A stretch of DNA of 10,888 bases from assembly GCA_031254385.1 (NCBI GenBank), contig JAIRUO010000169.1, forward strand, positions 1 through 10,888, given 5' to 3'. A program made the translations under genes and the position numbers. The notes beneath the pieces were generated by a model. It was given only the letters and a program-made list of their open reading frames with translations, did no database searches and had not been told where the DNA came from. This DNA comes from Treponema sp. GTDB taxonomy: Bacteria; Spirochaetota; Spirochaetia; Treponematales; Breznakiellaceae. Positions 1 through 7,940 of the stretch are shown one piece after another (positions within the stretch are counted from its first letter, which is position 1; each line of letters begins with the position of its first letter).

Positions 1-611
1 GCCATTACTTCCGGGTTAAGGCTCGAAGGAGATTCAATGCTGTCCCCTATGGAGACTTTGTCATTATCGTCCCCAGAATACCAGACTTCATTTATTGAAA
101 GGATCGAAGTGCCGGAAATCTTTATCATGGTTTTGACATACTCGTCTTCTCCCATGCCAAGGGCCCCTGCTATTTCCTGATCTGTCGCTGTCCTGCCCAG
201 CCGGGCTTCCAGCGTACCAATGGCGTCTTCAACTTCGCGTGTTTTCTGGCGTACAGACCTGGGTATCCAGTCAATGGTACGGAGTTCGTCAAAAATAGCC
301 CCCCGGATACGGGTAACCGCATAAGTTTTGAATTTTACATTTTTATCTGGATCAAATTTATCTATGGCATCAAGGAGCCCAAAGACTCCGTATCCTACTA
401 GGTCGTCAAATTCCACATTGGAAGGCATTCCCACTGCCACCCTGCCTGCAACATACTTTACCAATGGAGCATACTGCTTTATAAAGTTTTCCCGTATTTT
501 GGGATCATGGCCCTTACGGTATAATTGCCAGAGCTCTTCTTCAGTTTTCTGTTCCATTGGATTTACTGTATTGAGATTAGTTGAATTTTTATCTCCGGGG
601 ATATTCCCCAT
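1..611 (-). CDS. fliA: RNA polymerase sigma-28 factor FliA/WhiG (3' end cut by window edge)
   Basis: This is a sigma-70 family factor of the FliA/WhiG (sigma-28) group, which directs RNA polymerase to late flagellar and chemotaxis promoters. I translated it by hand because the frame runs off the window; 203 codons are present. Region 2 spans about residues 43-122, including the core-binding/-10 stretch FDDLVGYGVFGLLDAIDKFD and the FKTYAVTRIRGAIFDELR block typical of FliA. Region 3 follows at about 126-158 (EVEDAIGTLEARLGRTATDQ). Region 4, the -35 binding part, lies outside the window. The ATG at 611 sits 1 nt after the upstream stop codon, with AAGG 5 nt before it (617-620). An internal Met at residue 19 is a less likely start because it lacks this site. 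Its place at the end of the flhF-flhG run is usual for treponemes. Confidence in the family is high; the label WhiG or FliA is naming convention. Confidence 0.95.
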   Translation of the reverse strand, partial: MGNIPGDKNSTNLNTVNPMEQKTEEELWQLYRKGHDPKIRENFIKQYAPLVKYVAGRVAVGMPSNVEFDDLVGYGVFGLLDAIDKFDPDKNVKFKTYAVTRIRGAIFDELRTIDWIPRSVRQKTREVEDAIGTLEARLGRTATDQEIAGALGMGEDEYVKTMIKISGTSILSINEVWYSGDDNDKVSIGDSIESPSSLNPEVM

Positions 612-612
612 A

Positions 613-1287
613 TTAACCTTCTTCCTTTTTTAGTATAGTTCTGATACCTTGTGCCATTTCTTTTGGGTCAAAATCCCCTTCCATCTTTGAGGGTTTATTG
701 CCAGAGGCTGCCCTTGCCGGGACAAGACCATCCGCTAAACCATCATACTCCTCTGTTACTTCCGCTTTTTCTACGGAAGATGATACAAAGGCCCCTGCCA
801 GGCTCTCCAAATCCGCAAGCATATCAAAAGAGCCTCCGCCTCCAGAAGCAGCCGATGAATTCCCTTGTTCAGTATACTCATTTTGTGATGATTGATCTAT
901 ACCCTCAAAATTAAGAGTCGGTGTGCTTTCCCTTGCCCTGGAGCCAGCCGGTGAATTAACCAGGGAAGAAATATCCCCCATAGACTCTTCGGAATCATCT
1001 GGCCGTGCATAGATGCTGCCGGGAACAGTAGGGTTATCCTCCATAATGTCAATTTGGGAACCCGGCATTATTATTTCCTCTTTTGGCCCTGCATCATGTT
1101 CCAGCAATTCCGGCAAATACCGGTTTATAAGCATATAAATCAGGTTTGCGATAATAAAAAAAAGAGCAGCGAAAATTAAAGGCCGGATAATCAGGGTGGG
1201 CAGTATGGTTCTGCTTAATAATCCTATGAGCAGCGAAAGAATAAAAGCTATACCCGCGACAATTCCGCCTAGCTTAAAATTAAACAC
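613..1287 (-). CDS. unknown two-TM membrane protein between flhG and fliA
   Basis: I do not recognise a named family. The 224-residue product has two close hydrophobic segments (about 7-25 and 32-55), then a long acidic, Ser/Gly/Pro-rich and probably disordered region (about 65-200, with a GGGG run near 149-152). It ends in a compact charged segment (GDFDPKEMAQGIRTILKKEE, about 204-223) that looks like a conserved amphipathic helix. The frame is open 40 codons further upstream, but that part overlaps flhG. I chose the GTG at 1287 because AGGAG (1293-1297) lies 5 nt before it and overlaps the flhG stop. The stop codon is 1 nt from the fliA start, so fliA translation is probably coupled to this gene. 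A role in flagellar control or sigma-factor regulation is suggested only by position. It has no type III export or enzyme motif that I can see. A T8 tract (1156-1163) lies inside the second membrane segment. Confidence 0.8.
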   Translation of the reverse strand: MFNFKLGGIVAGIAFILSLLIGLLSRTILPTLIIRPLIFAALFFIIANLIYMLINRYLPELLEHDAGPKEEIIMPGSQIDIMEDNPTVPGSIYARPDDSEESMGDISSLVNSPAGSRARESTPTLNFEGIDQSSQNEYTEQGNSSAASGGGGSFDMLADLESLAGAFVSSSVEKAEVTEEYDGLADGLVPARAASGNKPSKMEGDFDPKEMAQGIRTILKKEEG

Positions 1288-1292
1288 CTTAA

Positions 1293-1297
1293 CTCCT
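1293..1297 (-). promoter_or_regulatory. ribosome-binding site supporting the GTG start of the unknown gene
   Basis: AGGAG overlaps the flhG stop codon and is 5 nt from the GTG at 1287. It argues against the longer frame that overlaps flhG. Confidence 0.65.
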
Positions 1298-2192
1298 AAT
1301 TCTTGCCAAAAAGCCTTTTGAACATAGACCCAAACCCGCCTGCCTGCCGGAGTTCGCTTTTTTCCAGCTTTCCAACTATATGCTGGACGCATAGGGAAGC
1401 CTTGCACTTGGGATCAATGGACATAAACGGCTTCTGCTTAAGAACAGCCTGAGAAACCGTGGGATCATCATATATAAATCCCAAATAGTCAACCTTAAGA
1501 TTAAGAAACTGGCCTGCAATGGTCGTCATGCGGTCTGCGACTTTTTTGGCTTCCCCCGCGCTTTTTACACGGTTCACCACCAGTTTTAAGCCCAGGTCAA
1601 GATCATCATATTCGGTTGCGATTATTTTGATAATCCCGTAAGCATCGGTAATAGCGGTAGGCTCCGGGGTGGTAATGATTACCGCATCATCAGCGGCAGC
1701 TATAAAGTCCAGTACGTTGCTGGATACTCCTGCGCTGGTATCAATGATGATAATGTCCGCGATGGAAAGAGTTTCAAGCTCATCGATAAAATACTGCCGT
1801 TCTTCTTCAGTAGGATTCGCGATCTTGGAAAAACCTGAACCGCCTGCCACAATGTAAATGCCGTAATCGGTTTCTGCCATTATCTCCTTCATGGTTTTCT
1901 GCCTGCGTATAACATGGTAAAGATTATACCTGGGGTTCATGCGGAGCATCACGTTGACATTGGCAAGCCCTAAATCCGCATCCATTACCACTACTTTTTT
2001 TCCAAGCCGGGCATAGGCCAGGGCCATATTTACCGATACGTTGGTCTTGCCTACCCCGCCCTTTCCGCTGGCAACAGCGATAATTCTGGAACCGGATCGT
2101 TCGCGTTTTTCTGGACTTGCATTTTTCTTGCTGTGGTCCGCTTGTTTTTCATGCCTCATTATTTCTCTTAGTTTCTCAGCCTGATCTTCCAT
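1296..2192 (-). CDS. flhG: flagellar number regulator FlhG (FleN/YlxH, MinD-like ATPase)
   Basis: This is a MinD/ParA-type ATPase that, in characterised bacteria, limits flagellar number and works with FlhF. The N-terminus carries DQAEKLR (residues 3-9), a perfect match to the DQAxxLR activator helix by which FlhG stimulates the FlhF GTPase. The deviant Walker A KGGVGKT is at 44-50, the switch I area is DADLGLAN at 71-78, and the Walker B/switch II is DTSAG at 151-155. The tail GFGSMFKRLFGKN is amphipathic and fits the membrane-targeting helix of the family. The frame also has an ATG 12 nt upstream, inside flhF. I chose the ATG at 2192 because GGAG (2199-2202) lies 6 nt before it, while the upstream ATG has no good site. 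This start is 2 nt after the flhF stop. The length, 298 residues, is normal for FlhG. Confidence 0.95.
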   Translation of the reverse strand: MEDQAEKLREIMRHEKQADHSKKNASPEKRERSGSRIIAVASGKGGVGKTNVSVNMALAYARLGKKVVVMDADLGLANVNVMLRMNPRYNLYHVIRRQKTMKEIMAETDYGIYIVAGGSGFSKIANPTEEERQYFIDELETLSIADIIIIDTSAGVSSNVLDFIAAADDAVIITTPEPTAITDAYGIIKIIATEYDDLDLGLKLVVNRVKSAGEAKKVADRMTTIAGQFLNLKVDYLGFIYDDPTVSQAVLKQKPFMSIDPKCKASLCVQHIVGKLEKSELRQAGGFGSMFKRLFGKN

Positions 2193-2194
2193 AC

Positions 2195-3499
2195 CTAACT
2201 CCATTGCCTGAACTGTCCGGACCCAGTTTCAGGAAAAAGGCCCTCCAGCTTAATGCGGTTTACTTTAGTAAAGCCATCCAAATTTATTAAAAAATTAACA
2301 ACCGATGCTGTACAAATATCTGCCGGCACTTTCTGGCCGTTTGTGATATACGAGATCGATTTTTTCTTTTCTGCCAGAGCGCCAATAATATTTCCCACAC
2401 GGGTAGTCTCGTCCAGCTTTGTAACAATAACCGAACGGTAATTAAAAGGTTCAAACTGCTGCAATATCTCAAGTATATCACAGGATTTGGTAGCGGCGGA
2501 CAGGGCCAGATGCACTTCCGCCTGGGAGCCGCAGGCATCAAGAAGCTGTTTCATTTCTCCCAGCTTCATAGAATCCCTGGGGCTTTTTCCAATGGTATCT
2601 ATAAGGATCATATCTGCTTCGGAATGTAAGGCCAAGGTCTTTTTTAACTCGTTAAAATCTTCTACAGCTATACAGGGGTACTTCAGTATAGTTCCATAAG
2701 CCTCAAGCTGCTGCCTTGCGCCGATTCTGAAGGTATCAATAGTAATAAGGGCAATTTCCTTTATTCTCTTGGCTCTATCATCAATTCCAAAATTAGCCGC
2801 CAGCTTGGCAATGGTGGTGGTTTTTCCAACGCCTGTAGGGCCTACCAGAACTATAATGCGCGGTCGCCGATGAAAACTGCTGTCTTTATATATGGAGATG
2901 CTTTCTCCTATCCATTCCAGTACCTTGTCCTGAACGGCCTGGAAATTTTCAAGCTCGTCCAGGGAGAATTCTTTTCTTATCCTGCTAAGGATACTAGTTT
3001 TGTAAGAAGAAGGAAAATCATTAAGGTTTAATAGCTCTGCCATACGGCTGATACTGGGATGTTCATCCTGATTCAAAGCCAGATTCTGCTCTTCGATTTT
3101 TTCTTTGACGGTTTTGATTTCGCTCAAAACCATCTGCAAAGTAGGGTCCCTCGATCCTGCCGCAGCCAGAACTTTCTGCTTTTCTTTGTCGAAATCTAAC
3201 GGTTCCTTTGGAGGCGCTGCTTCCAATGTGGTTCTAGCCTCCGGACGCCTGGCATCCTTTGGCCTGGTCTCTATCAGAGACCTGACCTCCAAGGGAGGTC
3301 TTGGATCATACCCAGACTTTCTATACTGAGGAATGGGGCCTGAGACTTCCACACCCTCACGGCGCGGGAATCCAAAAAAAGGACCGGGTATTATTACGGT
3401 ACTTTGGTTCATTATGGTAGCGTTTTCCCCATATTTTTCCCTGACCTTTCTGTAAGCCTCTTCGTAATTTTCTGCCCGCTCTGTAAAAAACTGCAACAT
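2195..3499 (-). CDS. flhF: flagellar biosynthesis GTPase FlhF (SRP-type)
   Basis: This is a signal-recognition-particle family GTPase that sets the position, and often the number, of flagella at the pole. It has a basic, poorly conserved B domain (about residues 1-140), an N-domain of helices (about 145-205) and the G domain. G1 is GPTGVGKTT (about 220-228), G2 is DTFRIGARQQL (255-265), G3 is DTIGKSPRD (301-309), and G4 is TKLDE (360-364). G3 differs from the DTAGR of Ffh and FtsY, as FlhF proteins often do. The start is uncertain. GAGG (3510-3513) is 10 nt from the ATG at 3499 and 4 nt from an in-frame TTG at 3505. I prefer the ATG; the TTG adds two residues. The length of 434 residues fits the family. 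The gene follows flhA after 20 nt and runs almost directly into flhG, its partner. Confidence 0.95.
   Translation of the reverse strand: MLQFFTERAENYEEAYRKVREKYGENATIMNQSTVIIPGPFFGFPRREGVEVSGPIPQYRKSGYDPRPPLEVRSLIETRPKDARRPEARTTLEAAPPKEPLDFDKEKQKVLAAAGSRDPTLQMVLSEIKTVKEKIEEQNLALNQDEHPSISRMAELLNLNDFPSSYKTSILSRIRKEFSLDELENFQAVQDKVLEWIGESISIYKDSSFHRRPRIIVLVGPTGVGKTTTIAKLAANFGIDDRAKRIKEIALITIDTFRIGARQQLEAYGTILKYPCIAVEDFNELKKTLALHSEADMILIDTIGKSPRDSMKLGEMKQLLDACGSQAEVHLALSAATKSCDILEILQQFEPFNYRSVIVTKLDETTRVGNIIGALAEKKKSISYITNGQKVPADICTASVVNFLINLDGFTKVNRIKLEGLFPETGSGQFRQWS
2199..2202 (-). promoter_or_regulatory. ribosome-binding site of flhG inside the end of flhF
   Basis: GGAG lies 6 nt before the ATG at 2192 and overlaps the last flhF codons. 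It favours this ATG over the ATG at 2204. Confidence 0.6.
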
Positions 3500-3519
3500 A
3501 TACAATCATCCTCGTTTTT

Positions 3520-5664
3520 CTATTGGATCTGGATAACTCCTATGGATTCTACTTTATATTCTGGAGCAATCTCCAAAACCGAAAGAACTGCCACCTGGGG
3601 GAATTCCCTGTCCAGGGCTGTCCGTATCAGATATCTTGCCGCCTCGGAGCAAAGGATTACCGGGGTATAACGCTGTTTGCTTACAGCTTCAACAACCCGG
3701 CTAATGGCGTTTATCCACCCCTTGTGCAGCGAGGGCTCCAGGGCCGCCACTATATCGCCGTAACTGTTCTGAATTTTGCTTTCCACGATTTTCTGTTCCA
3801 GGCCCGGTTCCAAAGTCAGCACATGGAGGCAGCGCTCATCATCAGCGTACTGCCGGCAAATCTGGCCGCCCAATGCCTGTCGTGCTTTTTCTGTAATAAA
3901 GCGGGTGTCATTGGAAAGCCGCGAAAAGTCCGCGACAGCCTCCAGGATGGAAACCATGTTTCTTATTGAAACCTGTTCCTTCAACAAGCCTTGAAGAACC
4001 TTTTGAATGCTGCCCAGGGAAAGGCCCTGGCCGCCCTGCTGGTTCAGCGGCGAGTAGGCCTCGTCAACCACAGCCGAATAGTCCTTCCTCATTCCTTCCA
4101 GAATGGACTGCGTTATCTGACGATCCAGGATTTCTGCCGCATGATGGTTTACGACTTCTGTAAAATGAGTTGCTATAATCGAAGGTGGATCAACCACATT
4201 GTAGCCCAGCCGTTCAGCTTCGTCCCTGCGATCTTCGGTTATCCACAACGCAGGCAGCCCAAACACCGGCTCGCGGGTTTTTTCGCCAGGTATTTCTTCC
4301 GTTACCGTGCCGGGATTTATGCAGAGATAATAGCCCATACGTATAACGCCCTTGCCCGCTTCCACGCCGCGTATCTTCAAACAGTATTCGGAAGAACCCA
4401 GTACCATATTGTCAATAATGCGGATCTTCGGAATAACTATGCCCAGATTAAGCGCGGTTTCTCGGCGCACCCTTTGAATGCGCTCCATAAGGTCTGCGCC
4501 CTTGTCCTTGTCTACTAGGGGTATAAGGCCGAATCCCAATTCCAAAGAAAGGGGATCCAAGGGCTCTATATGCGAAACTTCCTGGGCCTCTTCTTTCTGC
4601 CTTTTTCCTTCTCCAGTCTTGGCCATTAATTCAGCATTAAAATCCTTTTTCTTCTGCTTTTGCCCCAGATTGTAGGCGTAAAATCCCAGAAGGAGAGACA
4701 TGGGGAAGAGCACGGGCTTTGGAAAACCCGGAAGCCAGGCCAGGCCAAAAAGAACAACCGCGCCTATCCAGTATGCCGATGAATACCTGGAAAACTGTAT
4801 AGAAATCTGCTCACCCAATTTCCCGGCTGAGGCAGCCCTAGTAACCACAACGCCCATAGCGGTGGAAATAAGCAAGGCCGGAAGCTGGGAAACAAGGCCG
4901 TCTCCTATGGTAAGGGAAGCATAGGTACCCAGGGCCAATTCTATAGGCTCCTGATGAATGGTCACTCCTATAATGATCCCTCCAATAACATCAAGGACTA
5001 CAATAAATATCCCTGCTTTGACGCTGTTTGAAATCAATTTGCTTGCGCCGTCCATTGAGCCGAAAAAGTCAGATTCCTGTTGAAGCTCGGCCTTGCGCTT
5101 GGTGGATTCGTCCTGGGTAATAGCACCCGTGCTATATTCATTATCAATGGTCATCTGCTTTCCCGGAAGGCTGTCGAGGCTAAACCGGGCTGCTACTTCA
5201 GATATACGGGTAGCTCCTTTTGTAATAACAGCAACCTGAACTACCATAATCAAAATAAAGATAATAAAACCTACCACAAGGCCTTCTGTGCCTCCAGAAC
5301 CAACCACGAATGTAGAAAAGGCCCTGATCATAGCGCCATTAAAACCTGTTCCCTTGGTAAGAATTAAACGGGTTGAAGAAACATTAAGCGCCAGGGTGAA
5401 TACCGTTAAAGCAAAAAGCACCCAGGGGAAAAGGCTGAATTCCGTGGGCTTGCGGCTGTAAAGCACAATGAGCAGTACCAGAAGGGACAGCACCAGATTC
5501 AATGCGATGAAAGTATCCAAAAGCCAAGAGGGCAGCGGTATGATGATCATTGCAACAACTACAACCACACAAAGGGCTATAAGAAAATTGGAATCGTTCA
5601 ACGGGATAAGGGATATTATACTTCTTCTGCCACCCTCATTGCCCGATTTAGCCACATCAGCCAT
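3520..5664 (-). CDS. flhA: flagellar export gate protein FlhA
   Basis: FlhA is the nonameric ring of the flagellar type III export gate. It couples proton flow to export, and its cytoplasmic domain docks chaperone-substrate complexes. The 714-residue product matches the usual length of about 700. About eight hydrophobic segments fill residues 25-335. The FHIPEP family signature region is visible as FSLDSLPGKQMTID (161-174). A charged linker (335-370) leads to the cytoplasmic domain, which includes LGIVIPKIRIIDNM (407-420), and the protein ends near 714. The start ATG is preceded by GAGGAG at 5 nt, and the gene begins 13 nt after flhB. Long open frames on the opposite strand here are antisense shadows. 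Nothing is truncated or shifted. Confidence 0.97.
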   Translation of the reverse strand: MADVAKSGNEGGRRSIISLIPLNDSNFLIALCVVVVVAMIIIPLPSWLLDTFIALNLVLSLLVLLIVLYSRKPTEFSLFPWVLFALTVFTLALNVSSTRLILTKGTGFNGAMIRAFSTFVVGSGGTEGLVVGFIIFILIMVVQVAVITKGATRISEVAARFSLDSLPGKQMTIDNEYSTGAITQDESTKRKAELQQESDFFGSMDGASKLISNSVKAGIFIVVLDVIGGIIIGVTIHQEPIELALGTYASLTIGDGLVSQLPALLISTAMGVVVTRAASAGKLGEQISIQFSRYSSAYWIGAVVLFGLAWLPGFPKPVLFPMSLLLGFYAYNLGQKQKKKDFNAELMAKTGEGKRQKEEAQEVSHIEPLDPLSLELGFGLIPLVDKDKGADLMERIQRVRRETALNLGIVIPKIRIIDNMVLGSSEYCLKIRGVEAGKGVIRMGYYLCINPGTVTEEIPGEKTREPVFGLPALWITEDRRDEAERLGYNVVDPPSIIATHFTEVVNHHAAEILDRQITQSILEGMRKDYSAVVDEAYSPLNQQGGQGLSLGSIQKVLQGLLKEQVSIRNMVSILEAVADFSRLSNDTRFITEKARQALGGQICRQYADDERCLHVLTLEPGLEQKIVESKIQNSYGDIVAALEPSLHKGWINAISRVVEAVSKQRYTPVILCSEAARYLIRTALDREFPQVAVLSVLEIAPEYKVESIGVIQIQ

Positions 5665-5677
5665 AATAACTCCTCAT

Positions 5678-6814
5678 TTATGCTTCCTTCTCCATTCTTT
5701 CCGTACGGTTTCTCTTGTCCGCCCTTAATATATGGCCCAAAAGACTGATTACAACCTGATAATAACGAACCGGGATGGTCTCGCCGATTTCCGTATCCTT
5801 GTAGAGCAGCCTCGTAAGGGGAGGATGCGAAACCACAGGTACATCATGGGCCTCGGCTATTTCGCGTATCTTGAAAGCCAGATCGTCTTCCCCTTTTGCA
5901 ATAACCATAGGGGCAATCATCCTTTCGCTGTCGTATTCAAGGGCCACAGCGTAATGGGTCGGATTAGTAATGACCACATCAGCTTTTGGCACATTATTCA
6001 GCATATTTCTGGATAAAAGTTCCTTATAACGGCTGCGCAGCCTTGCCCTAACCTGGGGGTCTCCTTCTTCCTGTTTCTGCTCTTCTTTGAATTGTTCACG
6101 GGTCATTTTTAGGTTTTGCTTGAATTGCCAACGCTGGAACACATAATCCGGGATGGAAATGACGAGCAGGAAAACGGCCGCGGTAATTAACATTCTGGCC
6201 GCAAGGGAAGCAATAAGGGTAATGCCCCGCCAGAGATCGGTTTTCTGCAGATTAGCCAGTTCATTTATTTCTGACGAAATAAGATTGTAGGCGATAAATC
6301 CTATTACAACCATTTTTACTATTGATTTTGCTAAATTAACAAGCCCTTCTGCTGAAAAGAGAGTCTTCTGAAAATAGCGGCCAAAGCGCGGTAATACCTT
6401 GGAAAAATCAGGCGTCAGCGGTTTGGTGGTAAAATGGAACCTTACCTGCACTATATTTGAAACTAAGCCCGCCACAAAACCCACTATCAGAATTGGCACA
6501 GCAAGCCTTATAAAATAGTTAATGAAGACCCCAAAAACCACCCTGTCGGTAATGACATTCATTTCGGTTGCCCGTGTAAAGAAAAAGCGCACCATTTCGG
6601 CGCAGGTATTGAGCATGCTCGGCGCCAGCACTAGTATAACAAGGGCCGGAAAGAGCAGTCCCACTGCCGCAACAAGTTCCTGGCTTTTCGCTACCCTGCC
6701 TTCTTCCCTGGCCTTGCGGTATGTTGTATCAGTAGGATCAAAGGTACGGCCTTCGTCTTCCGCAGCAAACCACTGGAGGTCGATGATGATTGCATCATTC
6801 CAGAACTCGCTCAT
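5678..6814 (-). CDS. flhB: flagellar export switch protein FlhB
   Basis: FlhB is the export-apparatus protein that switches substrate specificity from rod/hook to filament type. It has an N-terminal cytoplasmic part, four membrane segments (about 48-68, 95-125, 158-180, 197-222) and a cytoplasmic domain. That domain carries the autocleavage tetrapeptide NPTH (284-287) in the context ADVVITNPTHYAVAL, so self-cleavage between Asn and Pro is expected. The PPLTRLLY block (331-338) is the usual conserved motif near the end of the cleaved domain. The N-terminus has the DLQWFA stretch that I associate with Firmicute/spirochaete FlhB rather than the enteric form. The start codon overlaps the fliR stop by 4 nt (ATGA), with a GGAGG-type site inside the end of fliR, so translational coupling is expected. 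The 378-residue length is normal. Confidence 0.97.
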   Translation of the reverse strand: MSEFWNDAIIIDLQWFAAEDEGRTFDPTDTTYRKAREEGRVAKSQELVAAVGLLFPALVILVLAPSMLNTCAEMVRFFFTRATEMNVITDRVVFGVFINYFIRLAVPILIVGFVAGLVSNIVQVRFHFTTKPLTPDFSKVLPRFGRYFQKTLFSAEGLVNLAKSIVKMVVIGFIAYNLISSEINELANLQKTDLWRGITLIASLAARMLITAAVFLLVISIPDYVFQRWQFKQNLKMTREQFKEEQKQEEGDPQVRARLRSRYKELLSRNMLNNVPKADVVITNPTHYAVALEYDSERMIAPMVIAKGEDDLAFKIREIAEAHDVPVVSHPPLTRLLYKDTEIGETIPVRYYQVVISLLGHILRADKRNRTERMEKEA

Positions 6815-7632
6815 GTACCCTCCCCTACCGCAATACGCTGGCCTATTTCTATATAAAGGGTTTGCAAGGTGGCAAAACCGGAGTCGATTATCCGGCTAAA
6901 GGCTTCTGTCATAAAGGGAAGGGTTGCGAAAATCAGAATAAAGGCCGTGGTAATGGAAATGGGGAAGCCTTCTGACAGAATATTTATCTGGGGCGCGGCC
7001 TTTGAGATAAGCCCTGTTGCAAGGGAAGTCAAAAAGAGCGTTCCCAAAATGGGCAGGCTTATAATGATCGCATCCAGAAAAAGGCGGGAAAGCCCTGACA
7101 CAACCATCCCGGCAATTTTTTCCCTGCCTTCGATCAGGCTCATCACATTAATGGTCTGGAGGGAACGCCAAAAACCGCCCAAGAAAAGTTCTCTAAAGCC
7201 GTCCATAGTTATAAAAACCAGCATGGCCACCAGGTTGAGGTACTGGCCGAGCAAAGGGTTTTCAATTTGGGACAATGGATCAAAAGTTTCTGATGCCCCA
7301 AACCCCATTTGAAGCGAAAAGAACTGGCCCGCCGTGGAGAAGGCCGCAAAAATAATTGTAAGGAAGAATCCAAGTATAATCCCAATAATTGCTTCTCCAA
7401 AAATCAAAAAAATAAAACTAAGGCCAAATGGGGCAAGTACCCAGTCCTTTACCAGCGCAGTCGGAAAAGCAGCATAAGCCGCAAAACCAGCCAAGGACAA
7501 TTTTGCCACCTGGGGAATCGAATCCGAAGAAAGGAGAGGCGCTGTTTCTACCATAGCCAGGGCTCTAACTGCGATCAGGAGGAACGCCGGGGCCGCGGCT
7601 AACATTTCACTTAACATCATATTCTCAATCAT
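6811..7632 (-). CDS. fliR: flagellar export gate protein FliR
   Basis: FliR is a core component of the FliP-FliQ-FliR export channel in the inner membrane. The 273-residue product is almost wholly hydrophobic, with about six membrane segments. It has the QMGFG stretch (108-112) and the AAPQINILSEGFPI motif (212-225) typical of the family. The ATG at 7632 is chosen because the upstream copy of a repeated GAGG lies 8 nt before it; the ATGs at codons 5 and 6 are less well placed. The gene starts 26 nt after fliQ and overlaps flhB by 4 nt. The fliP-fliQ-fliR order is the conserved one. Nothing appears broken. Confidence 0.96.
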   Translation of the reverse strand: MIENMMLSEMLAAAPAFLLIAVRALAMVETAPLLSSDSIPQVAKLSLAGFAAYAAFPTALVKDWVLAPFGLSFIFLIFGEAIIGIILGFFLTIIFAAFSTAGQFFSLQMGFGASETFDPLSQIENPLLGQYLNLVAMLVFITMDGFRELFLGGFWRSLQTINVMSLIEGREKIAGMVVSGLSRLFLDAIIISLPILGTLFLTSLATGLISKAAPQINILSEGFPISITTAFILIFATLPFMTEAFSRIIDSGFATLQTLYIEIGQRIAVGEGT

Positions 7633-7644
7633 TCCTCATTCCTC
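7631..7644 (-). repeat. tandem 7-nt repeat forming the fliR ribosome-binding region
   Basis: Two head-to-tail copies of GAGGAAT (7638-7644 and 7631-7637 on the minus strand) lie directly before and into the fliR ATG. The upstream GAGG is 8 nt from the start codon and is the likely functional site; the second is only 1 nt away. Confidence 0.6.
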
Positions 7645-7658
7645 ATTCTTATTTTTCC

Positions 7659-7928
7659 CTACCTCGCCATTTCCGGAATTCTGGTAAAAAGCTCAATTGT
7701 ATAATCCCTTAACAAACTGAAGCCCAAGCCTCCCAATAGGGCCAATACCAAAAGAATGGTAAAAACCTTTGGGACAAAAGTAAGTGTCTGCTCCTGGATG
7801 GAAGTAGTTGCCTGCAATATCGCTATCACCAGGCCGACCACCAGCGCGGAGAGCAACAGAGGGGACGCAAGCATGATTACCTGCATAATCCCTCCCCTTA
7901 ACAAGGTCGTAACATCACCAATACTCAT
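7659..7928 (-). CDS. fliQ: flagellar export gate protein FliQ
   Basis: FliQ is the small helical-hairpin subunit packed around FliP and FliR in the export gate. The product has two hydrophobic segments (about 13-35 and 52-72) joined by the polar LQATTSIQEQTLTFVPK loop, which is the family hallmark. Starting at the ATG at 7928 gives 89 residues, the usual FliQ length, with an AAGG-type site about 6 nt upstream. An in-frame GTG at 7934 would add two residues but sits directly against that site. The gene begins 12 nt after fliP, and its GGA-rich start region overlaps the end of fliP. Confidence 0.95.
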   Translation of the reverse strand: MSIGDVTTLLRGGIMQVIMLASPLLLSALVVGLVIAILQATTSIQEQTLTFVPKVFTILLVLALLGGLGFSLLRDYTIELFTRIPEMAR

Positions 7929-7940
7929 AAACACCCTTTC

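Noticed and set aside
328..633. Plus-strand frame of 101 codons at the left end
   Set aside because: It is antisense to the sigma-28 gene, which gives a convincing region 2 and 3 on the minus strand.
1288..1407. A longer form of the unknown gene starting at 1407
   Set aside because: The extra 40 residues overlap the end of flhG and have a composition unlike the membrane segment that follows. The GTG at 1287 has a good ribosome site.
3523..4518. Two long plus-strand open frames (148 and 175 codons) opposite flhA
   Set aside because: They lie wholly antisense to a clear full-length FlhA, show no recognisable domain, and one begins without a ribosome site I could support. They read as antisense shadows of codon bias.
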